Below the pieces are notes generated by a model, which saw only the letters and a list, made by a program, of their open reading frames with translations, ran no database searches and was not told the origin of the DNA. Shown piece after piece: positions 46,501 through 57,245 of a DNA stretch of 64,000 bases. Position 1 is the stretch's first letter. Every line of letters begins with the position of its first letter. Made by a program: the position numbers and the translations under genes. The DNA is from Pseudomonas helleri (GTDB taxonomy: Bacteria > Pseudomonadota > Gammaproteobacteria > Pseudomonadales > Pseudomonadaceae): positions 62,001 to 126,000 of the forward strand of contig NZ_WIWC01000008.1 of assembly GCF_009600315.1 (NCBI RefSeq), in the 5' to 3' direction.

Positions 46501-47076
46501 TCAGCCTGCCTCGCTCAACACGCCATCCGCCTGCACCTGCAATGAAAACAGAGCGCCATTGACCACGGGCACCTGCAATAGCTGTTCACGGGGCAAACCT
46601 CGTGCCTGAGCCAACAGCAACTTCATCACACCGCCATGGCAAACCACCAACACCCGTTCACCCCCATAACGCTGCTGCAAACGGCCGATTGCGGTCAGTA
46701 CACGGGTGGAGAACGCTGTGACCGGCTCCGCGCCGGGCGGGGTAAATGCGTAAGGATCAGACCAGAACTGGCCCAGCGCCTCAGCGTCGGTCTCCATCAG
46801 TGCAGCCGCGGTGCGCCCTTCCCACTCGCCAAAATGCAATTCTTGCAGGTCTTTTTCGAAGGTCAACGGCACGCCGAGTTGTTGCGCCAGCTCGCGGGCG
46901 AATAACCCACAGCGCTGCAGCGGAGAGCTGACGATGCGCTGCCACGGACCTTGGCCTTTGACGGCTGCACGCATTTGCGCCCAGCCCTGAGCCGTTAGTG
47001 CATCATCGAGACTGCCGCGCAAGCCGCCCCCCAACTCGGTTTCACCGTGACGAAGCAAGTCCAGATGCACCCTCAT
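46501..47076 (-). CDS. cobC: Alpha-ribazole-5'-phosphate phosphatase (histidine phosphatase family)
   Basis: 191 residues. The RHG motif is [16 protein letters not shown] and the second active-site region is [11 protein letters not shown]. In the cob operon between cobT and cobS, so the product of CobT is its natural substrate. The ATG overlaps the cobT stop as ATGA. Confidence 0.9.
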   Translation of the reverse strand: MRVHLDLLRHGETELGGGLRGSLDDALTAQGWAQMRAAVKGQGPWQRIVSSPLQRCGLFARELAQQLGVPLTFEKDLQELHFGEWEGRTAAALMETDAEALGQFWSDPYAFTPPGAEPVTAFSTRVLTAIGRLQQRYGGERVLVVCHGGVMKLLLAQARGLPREQLLQVPVVNGALFSLQVQADGVLSEAG

Positions 47077-48128
47077 GCCGGGCGATCCGCCACTGCCGCT
47101 TCAGCGAAGGTCGCCATTTGCCCATGAAGGTCACAGGCCAGTCGGATTAACGGCACGGCCAGCGCCGCGCCACTGCCTTCGCCCAAACGCAGCCCCAAAT
47201 CGAGCAAGGGCTGTGCCTGCAAACTTTCAAGGACGTGACGATGGCCCTGCTCAGCCCCCTGATGACTGAAGATCATCCACTGGCGGCACTCAGGGTTCAA
47301 ACGCACGGCGACCATCGCGGCGACCGTACAAATGAAGCCGTCAACCAAAGCCACGACGCCTTCCTGAGCACAGGCCACGTAAGCCCCCACCAGTGCAGCA
47401 ATTTCAAAACCACCCAGGCGGAACAAGGTCTGTAACGGATCGTCCAGATAGCCCTCGTGAAACGCTAGCGCGCGATCGATCACCCGGGCTTTATGGCTCA
47501 CACCCGCCGCGTCCAGACCTGTGCCCGGCCCGGTCAAGTGCGAGGCCGGACAGCCCAGTAACGCACTGGCCACGGCGCTGGCAGAGGCGGTATTGCCGAT
47601 GCCCATTTCGCCGCCGATAAACAGCTCGCTGTTTACCTCACGTGCACGCAACACACTGTCACGTCCTGCCTGCAAGGCTTTTAGCCCCTGACTGTCCGAC
47701 ATGGCCGGGCCGTGGGCAAAGTTGGCCGTGCCCGCGCCCAGTTGCAGATGACGCACGCCCGCCAGATCAAGCATCGGCGTGACCGTGCCCAAATCCACCA
47801 CATCCAGTTGCGCGCCCAACTGACGTGCCAACACGCTGATCGCCGCACCGCCGCTCACAAAGTTATGCAGCATTTGCCCGGTGACCGCTTGCGGATAAGC
47901 CGAAACGCCTTCCGCCACCACGCCGTGATCACCGGCAAAAATGGCAATCCACAGCGCGTCGGCGCGGGGCTTCAAACGGCCTTGCAGACCCGCCAGTTGC
48001 ACGGCCAGCGCTTCCAGTTGGCCCAGTGAGCCAGCCGGCTTGGTCAGTTGCTGCTGACGCGCAACAGCCGCCGCCGTTTGTTGCGGGTCAACCGACTGGC
48101 ACGGTTTCAGCCACCACGGAGTACTCAT
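47073..48128 (-). CDS. cobT: Nicotinate-nucleotide-dimethylbenzimidazole phosphoribosyltransferase
   Basis: Makes alpha-ribazole phosphate from dimethylbenzimidazole. 351 residues from the ATG at 48128 ([17 protein letters not shown]), preceded by AAGGA; the ATG overlaps the cobU stop (ATGA). Family motifs: [31 protein letters not shown] and HQGAEQGH. Confidence 0.95.
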   Translation of the reverse strand: MSTPWWLKPCQSVDPQQTAAAVARQQQLTKPAGSLGQLEALAVQLAGLQGRLKPRADALWIAIFAGDHGVVAEGVSAYPQAVTGQMLHNFVSGGAAISVLARQLGAQLDVVDLGTVTPMLDLAGVRHLQLGAGTANFAHGPAMSDSQGLKALQAGRDSVLRAREVNSELFIGGEMGIGNTASASAVASALLGCPASHLTGPGTGLDAAGVSHKARVIDRALAFHEGYLDDPLQTLFRLGGFEIAALVGAYVACAQEGVVALVDGFICTVAAMVAVRLNPECRQWMIFSHQGAEQGHRHVLESLQAQPLLDLGLRLGEGSGAALAVPLIRLACDLHGQMATFAEAAVADRPA

Positions 48129-48646
48129 AGTGCAGTTCCTTTCAATGTCAGGGGCAGGCCCGCGACTGTCAGCACCACTCGCTGACAACGCTCGGCCAAG
48201 GCTTGATGCAACCAACCGGCTTCATCGACATAACGACGGGTCAACTCGCCCAGCGGTATGACGCCCATTCCGGTTTCGTTGCTGACAAAAACAATTTCCC
48301 CCGGCAGTTCAGCCAGGCACGCCAACAGTGCGTCACGCTCGGCATTCAAACGCTGCGGGTTTTCCAGCATCAGCAAGTTAGTCAGCCAGAGTGTCAGGCA
48401 ATCGACCAGTACAAAGGTGTCTTCGCGCGCGCTCTCGCGCAGCACTCGGGCCAGTTCGAGCGGTTCCTCGACCAACGCCCAATGCGCGGGGCGACGTTCG
48501 CGATGATGGCGTACGCGCTCGTTCATCTCGCCGTCCAGCGTTTGGCTGGTAGCGATGTAGGTGACGGCGAAGCCCGATTCGCCAGCCAGCTTTTCGGCCA
48601 GCCGACTTTTACCGGAGCGGGCACCGCCTAAAATCAGTTGCAGCAT
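48125..48646 (-). CDS. cobU: Adenosylcobinamide kinase/guanylyltransferase
   Basis: 173 residues (also called CobP). P-loop [18 protein letters not shown], the guanylylated-histidine region [11 protein letters not shown] and [12 protein letters not shown]. Separated from cobQ by a palindromic repeat of about 80 bases, the only large break in the operon. Confidence 0.95.
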   Translation of the reverse strand: MLQLILGGARSGKSRLAEKLAGESGFAVTYIATSQTLDGEMNERVRHHRERRPAHWALVEEPLELARVLRESAREDTFVLVDCLTLWLTNLLMLENPQRLNAERDALLACLAELPGEIVFVSNETGMGVIPLGELTRRYVDEAGWLHQALAERCQRVVLTVAGLPLTLKGTAL

Positions 48647-48658
48647 GTGTTAAATCCC

Positions 48659-48737
48659 CGTAGCTGTTGCCGAAGGCGGCGATAGACCTCATGGAAGGTC
48701 CTGCGCAGCCTTATCGCAGCCTTCGGCAGCGGCTACA
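48659..48737. repeat. GTAGCTGTTGCCG-type palindrome within the cob operon
   Basis: Left CCCGTAGCTGTTGCCGAAGGC and right GCCTTCGGCAGCGGCTAC are inverted arms with an inner ATAGACCTCATGGAAGGTC hairpin. It lies between cobQ and cobU on an otherwise tightly packed transcript. Confidence 0.8.
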
Positions 48738-48747
48738 CAAGTGTTCT

Positions 48748-50199
48748 CTAAATTGCGCACAATTCCCGCAGATAAGCCGTGTCCAGATGGTTCTCCACCA
48801 GGTCCGCCAGACGCTCAATGTCGCGCTCGCGCAACCCGTGATAGTCCACCGCCTGCACATCCTGCAAACCCGCCCAACGCAGCAGTGCACTGCACGCAGC
48901 CGGGGATTCAAACAAACCATGCAAGTAGGTGCCGAGCACCTGCCCGTCCGCACTCTGCGCGCCATCACATCGACCGTCCTGCAGGTGCACCGCGGGCCGT
49001 TCCAACGCTGCGCCCGTTGTCACGCCCGCATGAATTTCGTAGCCGCTGACCGCTGCGTTTTCCAGGGTCAAATGCCCGCGCACGTTGCGCAGCTGTTTCT
49101 CGGCCGCAAGCTCGGTGCTGAAGGCCAGCAAGCCCAGCCCATCGCTCGACCCCGCAGGCCCTTCAAGCCCCAGCGGGTCGTGAACCTGCTCACCGAGCAT
49201 CTGCAAACCACCACAAATGCCCACTACTTTGCCGCCGTAACGCAAGTGACGGCGGATGGCCGTCTCCCAGCCATTGGCGCGCAAATAGGCCAGATCACTG
49301 CGCACACTTTTCGAGCCAGGAAGGATGATCAAATCCGCAGGCGGAATGGGCTGACCCGGCCCGACAAATTGCAAGTTCACCTGCGGATGCAAGCGCAAAG
49401 GGTCGAAATCGGTGTGATTGCTGATACGCGGCAGCACCGGCACCACCACATTCAACACTTGCTCCACCTTGTCGGTTTGACGCTGGTCAATACCGTCTTC
49501 GGCCTCAAGGTGCAGGTCCATCACATACGGCAGCACGCCTATCACCGGCTTGCCGGTACGCTGTTCAAGCCAGTCGAGCCCCGGCTGCAACAAGGCAATA
49601 TCGCCACGAAAGCGATTGATGATGAATCCTTTAACCCGGGCCTGTTCTGTGGGCGAGAGCAGCTCAAGGGTACCGACCAGATGCGCAAACACCCCGCCAC
49701 GATTGATGTCAGCAATCAGGATCACCGGGCAGTCGACGGCTTCGGCAAAGCCCATATTGGCAATATCACCGGCTCGCAAGTTGATCTCGGCCGGCGACCC
49801 TGCGCCTTCAACCATCACCACAGGGTATTGCTCGCTTAAACGCTGATGCGAGGCCAACACCGCTTGCATGGCGATGGCTTTGTAATCGTGATAGGCCACT
49901 GCATTCATGCTGGTCACTGCACGGCCATGGATAATCACTTGTGCGCCGGTGTCGCTGTTGGGCTTGAGCAGCACCGGGTTCATGTCTGTGTGCGGTGCCA
50001 ACCCAGCCGCCTGTGCCTGTACCGCCTGAGCGCGACCAATCTCACCGCCCTCTGCGGTCACGGCACTATTGAGCGCCATGTTCTGCGGTTTGAACGGCAC
50101 CACGCGCACGCCCTGACGTGTCAGCCAGCGGCACAATGCCGTAACCAGCGTGCTTTTACCGGCATCGGAGGTGGTGCCCTGCACCATCAATGTGCTCAT
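48748..50199 (-). CDS. cobQ: Cobyric acid synthase
   Basis: Amidates four side chains of adenosylcobyrinic diamide. 483 residues from the ATG at 50199 ([17 protein letters not shown]). The N-terminal P-loop-type synthetase domain is followed by a class I glutamine amidotransferase domain with [11 protein letters not shown] as the nucleophile elbow. ATG and the previous TGA overlap (ATGA). Confidence 0.95.
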   Translation of the reverse strand: MSTLMVQGTTSDAGKSTLVTALCRWLTRQGVRVVPFKPQNMALNSAVTAEGGEIGRAQAVQAQAAGLAPHTDMNPVLLKPNSDTGAQVIIHGRAVTSMNAVAYHDYKAIAMQAVLASHQRLSEQYPVVMVEGAGSPAEINLRAGDIANMGFAEAVDCPVILIADINRGGVFAHLVGTLELLSPTEQARVKGFIINRFRGDIALLQPGLDWLEQRTGKPVIGVLPYVMDLHLEAEDGIDQRQTDKVEQVLNVVVPVLPRISNHTDFDPLRLHPQVNLQFVGPGQPIPPADLIILPGSKSVRSDLAYLRANGWETAIRRHLRYGGKVVGICGGLQMLGEQVHDPLGLEGPAGSSDGLGLLAFSTELAAEKQLRNVRGHLTLENAAVSGYEIHAGVTTGAALERPAVHLQDGRCDGAQSADGQVLGTYLHGLFESPAACSALLRWAGLQDVQAVDYHGLRERDIERLADLVENHLDTAYLRELCAI

Positions 50200-51188
50200 G
50201 GACTTTCCTTGGTGTACGCCAACAACGCCTGCTCCAGCCTCAGCCAATCGCCTTCGGTTGCGGGCAAGCCAAAACGCACACTGCTGTTGTGGGGAAACAG
50301 ACGCAACAAAATGCCGCGTTGCGCCATAAATTCGTAAAGCCGGTCAGCGTGTGGCGTGATCAACCACTGGAATAGTGCACAGCCGCCGTGTGGCATTAAT
50401 TCGTGTGCACTGAGCAAGCGCGCCAGACGGGCGCCGGCCAGTTCGCTGCGCTCACGCTGGCGTTGCTGGCCTTGCGTATCAAGCAGGCAGGCCTTGCCGA
50501 CAATCCGCGTCGGCCCACTGACCGCCCAAGGCCCGACCTGTTCGGCCAACAACTTGAGCAGTTTGAGTTCGGCCAGCACAAAACCCAGACGAACGCCGGC
50601 CAGACCAAAAAACTTTCCAAAGGAAGACAACACAATCAGTCCGGTTCGCCAGCTATGGGTCGCCAGGCTCAGATCAGGCGTGTTATCCATAAACGCTTCG
50701 TCAACCACCAGCCAGCCCCCGCGCTGTGCGAGCCGGGCATGCCACTCAAGCAAACGCTCGGGTGACAACTTCAAACCCGTGGGGTTGTTGGGGTTAACCA
50801 CCACCAGCACATCCAGTGTTTCAAGGTAGAAATCGACTTCTTCCTCCATGATTTCCCGCACGATGTGCCCGCTGCGCCGCCACGCTTCAGCGTGTTCGGC
50901 ATAGCACGGCGACAGCACGCCAACCTTGCCACTGCGACGCAGACGCGGCAGCAGTTGAATCGCACATTGCGAGCCCGGCACCGGCAGAACGTTCGGCGCG
51001 CCGTAGTACGCACAGGCAGCGTGCTCCAGACCGTCATCGGTTTCCGGCAAACGCGCCCAGGCACGCTCGGGGATGTCCGGCACTTCAAATGGCCAGGGAG
51101 CGAGACCGCTGGACAAGTCCAGCCAGTCCGACTCGGCAATGCCGTAATGAAGGACTGCCTGACGTAATCGGCCACCGTGTTCAAGCAT
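50196..51188 (-). CDS. cobD: Threonine-phosphate decarboxylase (CobD/CobC)
   Basis: PLP enzyme of 330 residues giving aminopropanol phosphate. It starts [16 protein letters not shown], with GGGGAG upstream of the ATG at 51188; a GTG three codons earlier is possible. Aminotransferase motifs: [18 protein letters not shown] and [18 protein letters not shown] with the PLP lysine. Named cobC in older Pseudomonas nomenclature. Confidence 0.93.
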   Translation of the reverse strand: MLEHGGRLRQAVLHYGIAESDWLDLSSGLAPWPFEVPDIPERAWARLPETDDGLEHAACAYYGAPNVLPVPGSQCAIQLLPRLRRSGKVGVLSPCYAEHAEAWRRSGHIVREIMEEEVDFYLETLDVLVVVNPNNPTGLKLSPERLLEWHARLAQRGGWLVVDEAFMDNTPDLSLATHSWRTGLIVLSSFGKFFGLAGVRLGFVLAELKLLKLLAEQVGPWAVSGPTRIVGKACLLDTQGQQRQRERSELAGARLARLLSAHELMPHGGCALFQWLITPHADRLYEFMAQRGILLRLFPHNSSVRFGLPATEGDWLRLEQALLAYTKESP

Positions 51189-52089
51189 AGAATTCACTCC
51201 CCACGCACAGGATCAATAACCATAACCACACACCGCGCTTCACCAGTTGCCAGCCCCGGTCGATGGCGTCGGCGTCGGCGGGTGCGCCTTCACCCAGTTG
51301 CGGGCGCTCATGCAGCTCGCCGTGATAAATCGCCGCGCCGCCCAGTTCAACCGCCAATGCACCCGCGCCCGCGGCCATGACCGGGCCAGCATTGGGGCTG
51401 TCCCATTTTGGCGCTTGGGTGCGCCAGCACTTCAGGGCGAGTCTGGTTTTGCCCAATACGGCGTAGGTCAACGCCACTAACCTCGCAGGAATATAGTTCA
51501 GCACATCGTCAATGCGCGCCGCCGCCCAGCCAAAACGCTCAAAACGCTCATTGCGGTAGCCCCACATGGCATCCAGCGTGTTGCTTAGACGATAGAGCAC
51601 CACGCCCGGCGCACCGGCCACAACGAACCAGAACAACGCGGCGAACACTGCATCGCTGCCGTTTTCAAGCACCGACTCAGTGGCAGCACGGGCCACCTCG
51701 GTGGCATCCAGCTCACTGGTCTGGCGACTGACCAAATAGCCGACTCGCGTGCGCGCCTCATCCAGATCCTGGCTGCGCAATGCCTGAGCCACCGGCTGCA
51801 CGTGCTCACCGAGGCTGCGCAGGCCCAGTGCGCAATACAGCGCCACAATCTCCACCAACCAGCCGATGTAGGGCAGCCATGACAATGCGGTGGCCAGCAC
51901 CGTCAATGGCAGCACTGCCAGCACCCAAGCCGTTACGCCATGACTGCGCCAGCCACGCCCGCCGGAGTTGAAGCGCCGCTCGATACGATCGGCCATGCGG
52001 CCGAACGCCACCAGCGGATGCCAGCGTTTTGGCTCACCGAGCAGCGCATCCATCGCCACCCCGGCCACGCACAGCAAGGCCACACTCAT
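51181..52089 (-). CDS. cbiB: Adenosylcobinamide-phosphate synthase
   Basis: Membrane enzyme of 302 residues (CobD in Pseudomonas naming), attaching the aminopropanol arm. It starts [25 protein letters not shown]; conserved [27 protein letters not shown] and [11 protein letters not shown] follow. Overlaps bluB by ATGA and the next gene by eight bases. Confidence 0.94.
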   Translation of the reverse strand: MSVALLCVAGVAMDALLGEPKRWHPLVAFGRMADRIERRFNSGGRGWRSHGVTAWVLAVLPLTVLATALSWLPYIGWLVEIVALYCALGLRSLGEHVQPVAQALRSQDLDEARTRVGYLVSRQTSELDATEVARAATESVLENGSDAVFAALFWFVVAGAPGVVLYRLSNTLDAMWGYRNERFERFGWAAARIDDVLNYIPARLVALTYAVLGKTRLALKCWRTQAPKWDSPNAGPVMAAGAGALAVELGGAAIYHGELHERPQLGEGAPADADAIDRGWQLVKRGVWLWLLILCVGSEFYA

Positions 52090-52736
52090 GCACTGACTCC
52101 CCAATAATTCTCGTACACCAACTCGCTCAGTGGACGCGCTTGCGCCCACCCTTCCAGTACCAGCATGGGCGCCGGGTAAAACGCTTCGACGGGCCCCAGG
52201 CACAGCACAGCCAGAGGCTTGGCACCGGCGGGCAAACCCAGCAGGTCCGCCAGCGCTTGAGGTTCGAACAAAGAGACCCAGCCCATGCCCAATCCTTCGA
52301 CACGAGCCGCCAGCCAGAGGTTTTGAATGGCGCAGGACAACGACGCCATGTCCATTTCCGGCAAGGTGCGGCGGCCAAAAATATGCTTGTCGCGGTCATC
52401 CATCAACGCAGCCACCAGGACCTCGGCGCAATCGTTGATGCCTTCAACCTTGAGCGTCATAAACTCATCGGAACGTTCGCCCAACGCCTCGGCAGTGCGC
52501 ACTCGCTCCTCCTCGACCAGCGCTTGAATCTTGCCGCGCAGGGGGCGATCGGTGATGCGAATAAACCGCCAGGGCTGCATCAGCCCAACACTGGGCGCCT
52601 GATGCGCCGCTTCAAGTAAACGCGACAGCAGTTCAGGTGCCACGCTGCCACCACTGAAGTGGCGCATATCACGGCGTTCGGCGATGGCTCGGTAAACAGC
52701 AGCCCGCTCTACAGGGCTAAATGCGTTGTTGCTCAT
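52086..52736 (-). CDS. bluB: 5,6-dimethylbenzimidazole synthase
   Basis: Oxygen-dependent flavin-destroying enzyme of the nitroreductase fold, 216 residues. Signature segments [26 protein letters not shown] and [11 protein letters not shown]. Its presence shows that the lower ligand can be made aerobically in this strain. The frame extends further 5' but the ATG overlaps the cobB stop (ATGA). Confidence 0.94.
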   Translation of the reverse strand: MSNNAFSPVERAAVYRAIAERRDMRHFSGGSVAPELLSRLLEAAHQAPSVGLMQPWRFIRITDRPLRGKIQALVEEERVRTAEALGERSDEFMTLKVEGINDCAEVLVAALMDDRDKHIFGRRTLPEMDMASLSCAIQNLWLAARVEGLGMGWVSLFEPQALADLLGLPAGAKPLAVLCLGPVEAFYPAPMLVLEGWAQARPLSELVYENYWGVSA

Positions 52737-54046
52737 GACACCTTCACGGCGCACGGCGCAAGCAACGCGGCAATGGCCTGGGGATTGGACGGAAAGTAAA
52801 AGTGCACATATGACGCGGTCATGCGCCCATCGCGATACACCGCTTCTGCACCGCGCCCGCCATTGGGGCTCAAGCCCCGGGCGATGGGTTCAAGTTCGGT
52901 ACTGGTCAACGAATGGTGGTAGGTGTGACCGCGTAATTGCCCTTCGGGCAGGTCGACGGCTTGTAATGCCAGCGCGGCCAGACGCTTTTGCATGGTTGCC
53001 TCACCGGCCAGCAAACCCACCAGCTCGGCACGCTGGCCGTCTACGTCGGTCAGGGCGTCAAGCAGATAAAGCATGCCACCGCATTCAGCCAGTAAAGGCT
53101 TGCCGCTGGCATGATGGGCGCGAATCGCTTCCAGCATCGGGCGATTGCGCGACAGCTCAAGGTGATGCAACTCGGGGTAGCCGCCGGGTAAATACAGACT
53201 GTCCGCTTCAGGCAATTGAGTGTCGCGAATCGGTGAGAAGAACAGCAACTCAGCGCCCATCTCACGCAATAACGCCAAGCTTGCGCCATAGGTGAAGGCA
53301 AATGCTTCGTCACGGGCCACGGCAATGCGCACACCCACCAACAGCGGTTCAACGATCACAGACTCGGGCGCGTCAAACGTCACCGCTGGTGGCAGCGCTA
53401 CCTCGCAGGTACTGGCCAAGGCATTGGCCGCCGCATCGAGTCGAGCATCCAGGTCATTCAACTCGCTGGCTTGCACCAATCCCAGATGGCGGCTGGGCAA
53501 CTCAATCCCGGTCTCGCGGGACAGCGCGCCATACCAGCGCAACCCTTCGGTCAAACTGCCTTCCAGCAACTGCGCATGGCGCACCGTGCCCACCCGGTTG
53601 GCCAGCACCCCGGCAAAAGGCAAGTCAGGCTGATAACGCGCCAGCCCCAAAGCCAAGGCCCCAAAGGTCTGGGCCATGGCCGTGCCATCAATCACACCCA
53701 GCACCGGCACCCCAAAATGCCTGGCCAGATCGGCACTCGAAGGCGTGCCGTCGAACAGCCCCATCACGCCTTCGATTAGAATCAGATCGGCCTCACCCGC
53801 CGCTTCCCACAGCAGGCGACGGCTTTCTTCAGCACCCACCATCCACAAATCAACCTGATACACCGGCGCACCGCTGGCACGCTCGAGGATCATCGGATCG
53901 AGAAAATCCGGGCCACATTTAAACACCCGAACCTTACGCCCCTGATTGCGATGCAAACGGGCCAAGGCGGCGGTAACGGTGGTCTTGCCCTGACCGGAGG
54001 CCGGTGCGGCGATCAACACCGCCGGGCAATGACGCGACTCTCTCAT
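52733..54046 (-). CDS. cobB: Hydrogenobyrinate/cobyrinate a,c-diamide synthase
   Basis: Amidates the a and c side chains. 437 residues: N-terminal ATP-binding domain with APASGQGKTTVTAAL and RVFKCGPDFLDP, C-terminal glutamine amidotransferase domain with PLLAECGGMLYLLD. Follows cobO after ten bases. Confidence 0.95.
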   Translation of the reverse strand: MRESRHCPAVLIAAPASGQGKTTVTAALARLHRNQGRKVRVFKCGPDFLDPMILERASGAPVYQVDLWMVGAEESRRLLWEAAGEADLILIEGVMGLFDGTPSSADLARHFGVPVLGVIDGTAMAQTFGALALGLARYQPDLPFAGVLANRVGTVRHAQLLEGSLTEGLRWYGALSRETGIELPSRHLGLVQASELNDLDARLDAAANALASTCEVALPPAVTFDAPESVIVEPLLVGVRIAVARDEAFAFTYGASLALLREMGAELLFFSPIRDTQLPEADSLYLPGGYPELHHLELSRNRPMLEAIRAHHASGKPLLAECGGMLYLLDALTDVDGQRAELVGLLAGEATMQKRLAALALQAVDLPEGQLRGHTYHHSLTSTELEPIARGLSPNGGRGAEAVYRDGRMTASYVHFYFPSNPQAIAALLAPCAVKVS

Positions 54047-54056
54047 GCTTCAACAC

Positions 54057-54668
54057 TCACAATTCGATGCCTTTCTGGGCTTTGATACCGGCTTGAAAAG
54101 CGTGTTTGATAACGCCCATTTCAGTCACCGTATCGGCCAGATCAATCAATTCAGGTTTGGCGCCACGGCCGGTGACCAGCACATGCTGCATCGGCGGCCG
54201 GGCTTGCAGGTCGCTCAACACCTGCTCAAGGTCGAGATAACCGTGCTTGAGCGCAATATTCAGCTCATCCAGCACCACCAGGCCGATGGCCGGATCGCGC
54301 AGCATTTCGCGAGACACTTGCCACGCCGCTTCGGCAGCAGCGATGTCACGCTGGCGGTCCTGGGTTTCCCAGGTAAACCCTTCGCCCATGACGTGATACC
54401 GAACTTGTTCAGGGAAACGGCGGAAGAAAATTTCCTCGCCGGTGCTGTTGCGGCCCTTGATGAACTGCACCACGCCGCATTGCATGCCGTGGCCCATGGC
54501 TCGAGCCAGCATGCCAAATGCTGAGCTGCTTTTACCTTTGCCATTACCAGTCAATACCAGCAGCAAGCCGCATTCGTTTGGCGAGCTGGCAATGCGCTCA
54601 TCCATGACTGCTTTTTTGCGCAACATGCGCGCCAGGTGACGCTCGTCACGTTCAGGGGATTCATTCAT
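54057..54668 (-). CDS. cobO: Cob(I)yrinic acid a,c-diamide adenosyltransferase
   Basis: 203 residues from the ATG at 54668 (MNESPERDERHLARMLRK), with GGAGAG upstream. P-loop TGNGKGKSSSAFGML, then FIKGRNSTGEE and LDELNIALKHGYL. First gene of the operon, about 90 bases after the cobalamin riboswitch. Confidence 0.95.
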   Translation of the reverse strand: MNESPERDERHLARMLRKKAVMDERIASSPNECGLLLVLTGNGKGKSSSAFGMLARAMGHGMQCGVVQFIKGRNSTGEEIFFRRFPEQVRYHVMGEGFTWETQDRQRDIAAAEAAWQVSREMLRDPAIGLVVLDELNIALKHGYLDLEQVLSDLQARPPMQHVLVTGRGAKPELIDLADTVTEMGVIKHAFQAGIKAQKGIEL

Positions 54669-54754
54669 GGCAGCTCTCCGTTGGGGCTGAATTAAGCAAA
54701 CGGGAGGCGGGGGGAATTCTACAATCACACTGCATCGCCCGCCGCGAGAGTGCT

Positions 54755-54985
54755 GGATGGATCAGGCCGGTCTCCGGGCTCATAAGCGAGCAGCTCATTA
54801 ATAGAGCAGCCCTTGGCCGTGCGCCTTCCCGTGAAAAAACACAGTGGCACTTGCGCGGCTTTTACTCATTTACCGTTGCGGGGGCAGCGCCGGGATCGTG
54901 GTCGCTGTGGTGATCACAGTCGCCTTCACCGGCTTCCCTGTTTCACTCGGCCAACCATGGGCTGCAGAGCACCTGAAACAAGCCG
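54755..54985 (-). promoter_or_regulatory. Cobalamin riboswitch upstream of cobO
   Basis: Read on the minus strand: GTTTCAGGTGC, GAAACAGGGAAGCCGGTG, CCGCAACGGTAA, AAGTGCCACTGTG (B12 box GCCACTG) and GAGCCCGGAGACCGGCCTGAT, in the order expected for the class. High cobalamin is expected to lower expression of the downstream synthetic operon. Confidence 0.95.
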
Positions 54986-55117
54986 CGAAGGTTAGAGGGT
55001 TGGGGGGGGAGCGTCAATTAAAGCCGGTACTTCAGACGCCATGTCACACCTGCAATGAACCATTGGACACGTGCATGCCTCTACCGATAACAAGCCCTAC
55101 AGCCCTGGAGATGTCAC

Positions 55118-56425
55118 ATGCTCAAACGCCAGCACGCGGTCGTCATCATACTTGCAGCAGGATTAGCGGCCTGCGGCGAAAGCTCAACCTTGCAAGTGTC
55201 TGACGGGACAGGCACATCCCCGAAATTGCCGGAACCGAACAAGACATTGATCCCGACCGTGAACATCGCCCCGGCCATTGGCTGGCCCTCCGGTGCTGCG
55301 CCCGTTGCCGCACCAGGCTTGAAGGTGGCGGCTTTTGCGCAAGACCTGGATCATCCGCGCTGGCTCTATGTCTTACCCAACGGCGATGTGCTGGTGGCCG
55401 AGACCAATGCGCCGCCGAAACCGGATGACAGCAAAGGCATTCGAGGCTGGGTCATGGAGAAGGTCATGGGCCGTGCCGGGGCCGGTGTACCGAGCGCGAA
55501 CCGGATCACCTTGTTGCGCGACACTGACCATGACGGCATTGCCGACACCCGTACAGTGTTTATCGACAACCTCAACTCGCCTTTCGGCATGACGTTGGTT
55601 GGTAACGATCTTTACGTGGCTGACTCGGACAAGTTGCTGCGCTTCCCCTATCAAACCGGCGAGCAATCCATCAGTGGCAAGCCCACCACAATCGTCGACC
55701 TGCCGGGCGGCCCACTCAACCATCACTGGACCAAAAACGTTATCGCCAGCCCCGACGGTAAAAAACTGTATGTGACCGTGGGCTCCAACAGCAACGTGGG
55801 CGAGAACGGTCTGGACAAGGAAGAAGGTCGAGCTGCGATCTGGGAAGTTGATCCGGCGACTGGCAATCATCGTATTTTCGCGTCCGGGTTGCGTAACCCC
55901 AATGGCATGGCCTGGGAACCCAAGACTGGCAAACTCTGGACGGCCGTGAATGAACGGGATGAAATCGGCAGTGACCTGGTGCCTGACTACATGACCTCGG
56001 TGCAAGACGGCGGATTCTATGGCTGGCCTTTCAGCTATTACGGGCAGCATGTGGACAGTCGGGTGAATCCGCAAAATCCGGAGTTGGTCGCCAAAGCCAT
56101 TGCCCCTGATTATGCCTTGGGCCCCCATACCGCCTCATTGGGCCTGACCTTCGCCGACGGCAGTCAGTTACCCGAGTTTAAAGAAGGCGCATTTGTAGGC
56201 CAGCACGGTTCCTGGAACCGTAAACCGCACAGTGGCTACAAGGTGATTTTTGTACCGTTTGCAGAAGGTAAACCGAGCGGCATGCCGGTCGATGTGCTGA
56301 CCGGCTTTCTAAATGCGGATGAAAAAGCCCAGGGTCGTCCGGTCGGGGTAGTGATTGATAAGCAAGGAAACTTATTGGTTGCCGATGATGTGGGCAATAC
56401 GGTGTGGCGTGTGTCAGCGAAGTAG
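55118..56425 (+). CDS. Sorbosone dehydrogenase-like lipoprotein (PQQ-type beta-propeller)
   Basis: Exported lipoprotein of 435 residues: lipobox LAAC in [22 protein letters not shown]. The rest is a glucose/sorbosone dehydrogenase-like beta-propeller with [34 protein letters not shown] and [13 protein letters not shown]. Catalytic PQQ use and substrate are not shown by the sequence. Divergent from the cob operon, about 130 bases from the riboswitch start; CTGGAG precedes the ATG. Confidence 0.82.
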   Translation: MLKRQHAVVIILAAGLAACGESSTLQVSDGTGTSPKLPEPNKTLIPTVNIAPAIGWPSGAAPVAAPGLKVAAFAQDLDHPRWLYVLPNGDVLVAETNAPPKPDDSKGIRGWVMEKVMGRAGAGVPSANRITLLRDTDHDGIADTRTVFIDNLNSPFGMTLVGNDLYVADSDKLLRFPYQTGEQSISGKPTTIVDLPGGPLNHHWTKNVIASPDGKKLYVTVGSNSNVGENGLDKEEGRAAIWEVDPATGNHRIFASGLRNPNGMAWEPKTGKLWTAVNERDEIGSDLVPDYMTSVQDGGFYGWPFSYYGQHVDSRVNPQNPELVAKAIAPDYALGPHTASLGLTFADGSQLPEFKEGAFVGQHGSWNRKPHSGYKVIFVPFAEGKPSGMPVDVLTGFLNADEKAQGRPVGVVIDKQGNLLVADDVGNTVWRVSAK

Positions 56426-56440
56426 GTGCTCGGCAAGCCA

Positions 56441-56549
56441 ACCCTCACCCTAGCCCTCTCCCAGAGGGAGAGGGGACTGCTCACAGGAAATTCGCTATTA
56501 CCGCACATCTGCCCCCTCTACCTCTGGGAGAGGGTTGGGGTGAGGGGCT
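56441..56549. repeat. CTCACCCT-type palindromic doublet
   Basis: Left ACCCTCACCCTAGCCCTCTCCC with GGGAGAGGGG, right CCCCTCTACCTCTGGGAGAGGG then TTGGGGTGAGGGG. Same family as 14804-14968; between convergent genes. Confidence 0.8.
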
Positions 56550-56564
56550 TTTAACGGCTTACAG

Positions 56565-57101
56565 TTATGGAAGACGCGCCAGATGCTGTTCGGTCGGCAG
56601 CACGCGCTTGGCGTTCAGATAGGCTTTTTGCCAATAGGCTTTGGACAGGCTGTCCAGCTTGACCGTGCCGCCGGTCGCAGGTGCATGGACGAATCGACCT
56701 TCACCCACATAGATACCTGCATGACTGACCTGCGAACCGCCGTTGGTGGCGAAGAACAACAGATCACCGGTTTGCAGTTTGTCCTTGCCCACATTCTGCG
56801 CCCTCATCACGATCATCTCGCGCGTGGTGCGTGGCAACGATATACCCGCCATGTCGTTATAGACGTACTTGATCAACCCGCTGCAATCAAACCCGGAATC
56901 TGGCGTGTTGCCACCCCAGCGATAGGGCGTGCCTACCAGACTGAACGCACGAAACAGCACATCGGCGGCAATCGGCGATATTTCTTCCGGGACAGTACTG
57001 AACACAACCGGTTTGGCGACAGGGGCAGGCGGTGGAGGAGTGGCGCAGGCACTGAGCAATGCTGCTAGAGTCAGAAGTGTTGCGCGGGCCATGGTCGACA
57101 T
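56565..57101 (-). CDS. NlpC/P60 family lipoprotein (C40 peptidase), first of a pair
   Basis: 178 residues; lipobox LLSACAT in the signal peptide, a proline-rich stretch, then an NlpC/P60 domain with GFDCSGLIKYVY (catalytic Cys) and VSHAGIYVGEGRFVHAP (catalytic His). Probable outer-membrane-anchored peptidoglycan endopeptidase. AGGAAG lies before the ATG. Confidence 0.88.
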   Translation of the reverse strand: MSTMARATLLTLAALLSACATPPPPAPVAKPVVFSTVPEEISPIAADVLFRAFSLVGTPYRWGGNTPDSGFDCSGLIKYVYNDMAGISLPRTTREMIVMRAQNVGKDKLQTGDLLFFATNGGSQVSHAGIYVGEGRFVHAPATGGTVKLDSLSKAYWQKAYLNAKRVLPTEQHLARLP

Positions 57102-57149
57102 AAACAGAACTTCCTGATTCTGGATACGGCAACTGGGGCCGCGAAACCT

Positions 57150-57181
57150 GAAGCCGCGACAGGGGGCACCTTCGCGGCTTC
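57150..57181. other. Hairpin between the two NlpC/P60 genes
   Basis: Perfect 10-base arms GAAGCCGCGA / TCGCGGCTTC around 12 bases. There is no T-run on the relevant strand, so it may lower or shape expression of the downstream gene rather than terminate. Confidence 0.5.
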
Positions 57182-57245
57182 AAGAATTTAACATTGCGAC
57201 TGAATTCTAGCCCTTAGAATCCAAACTTCAAGTAAGACTTTAACT

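Noticed and set aside
48667..49839. 390-codon plus-strand frame opposite cobQ
   Set aside because: Antisense to cobQ, with no independent evidence.
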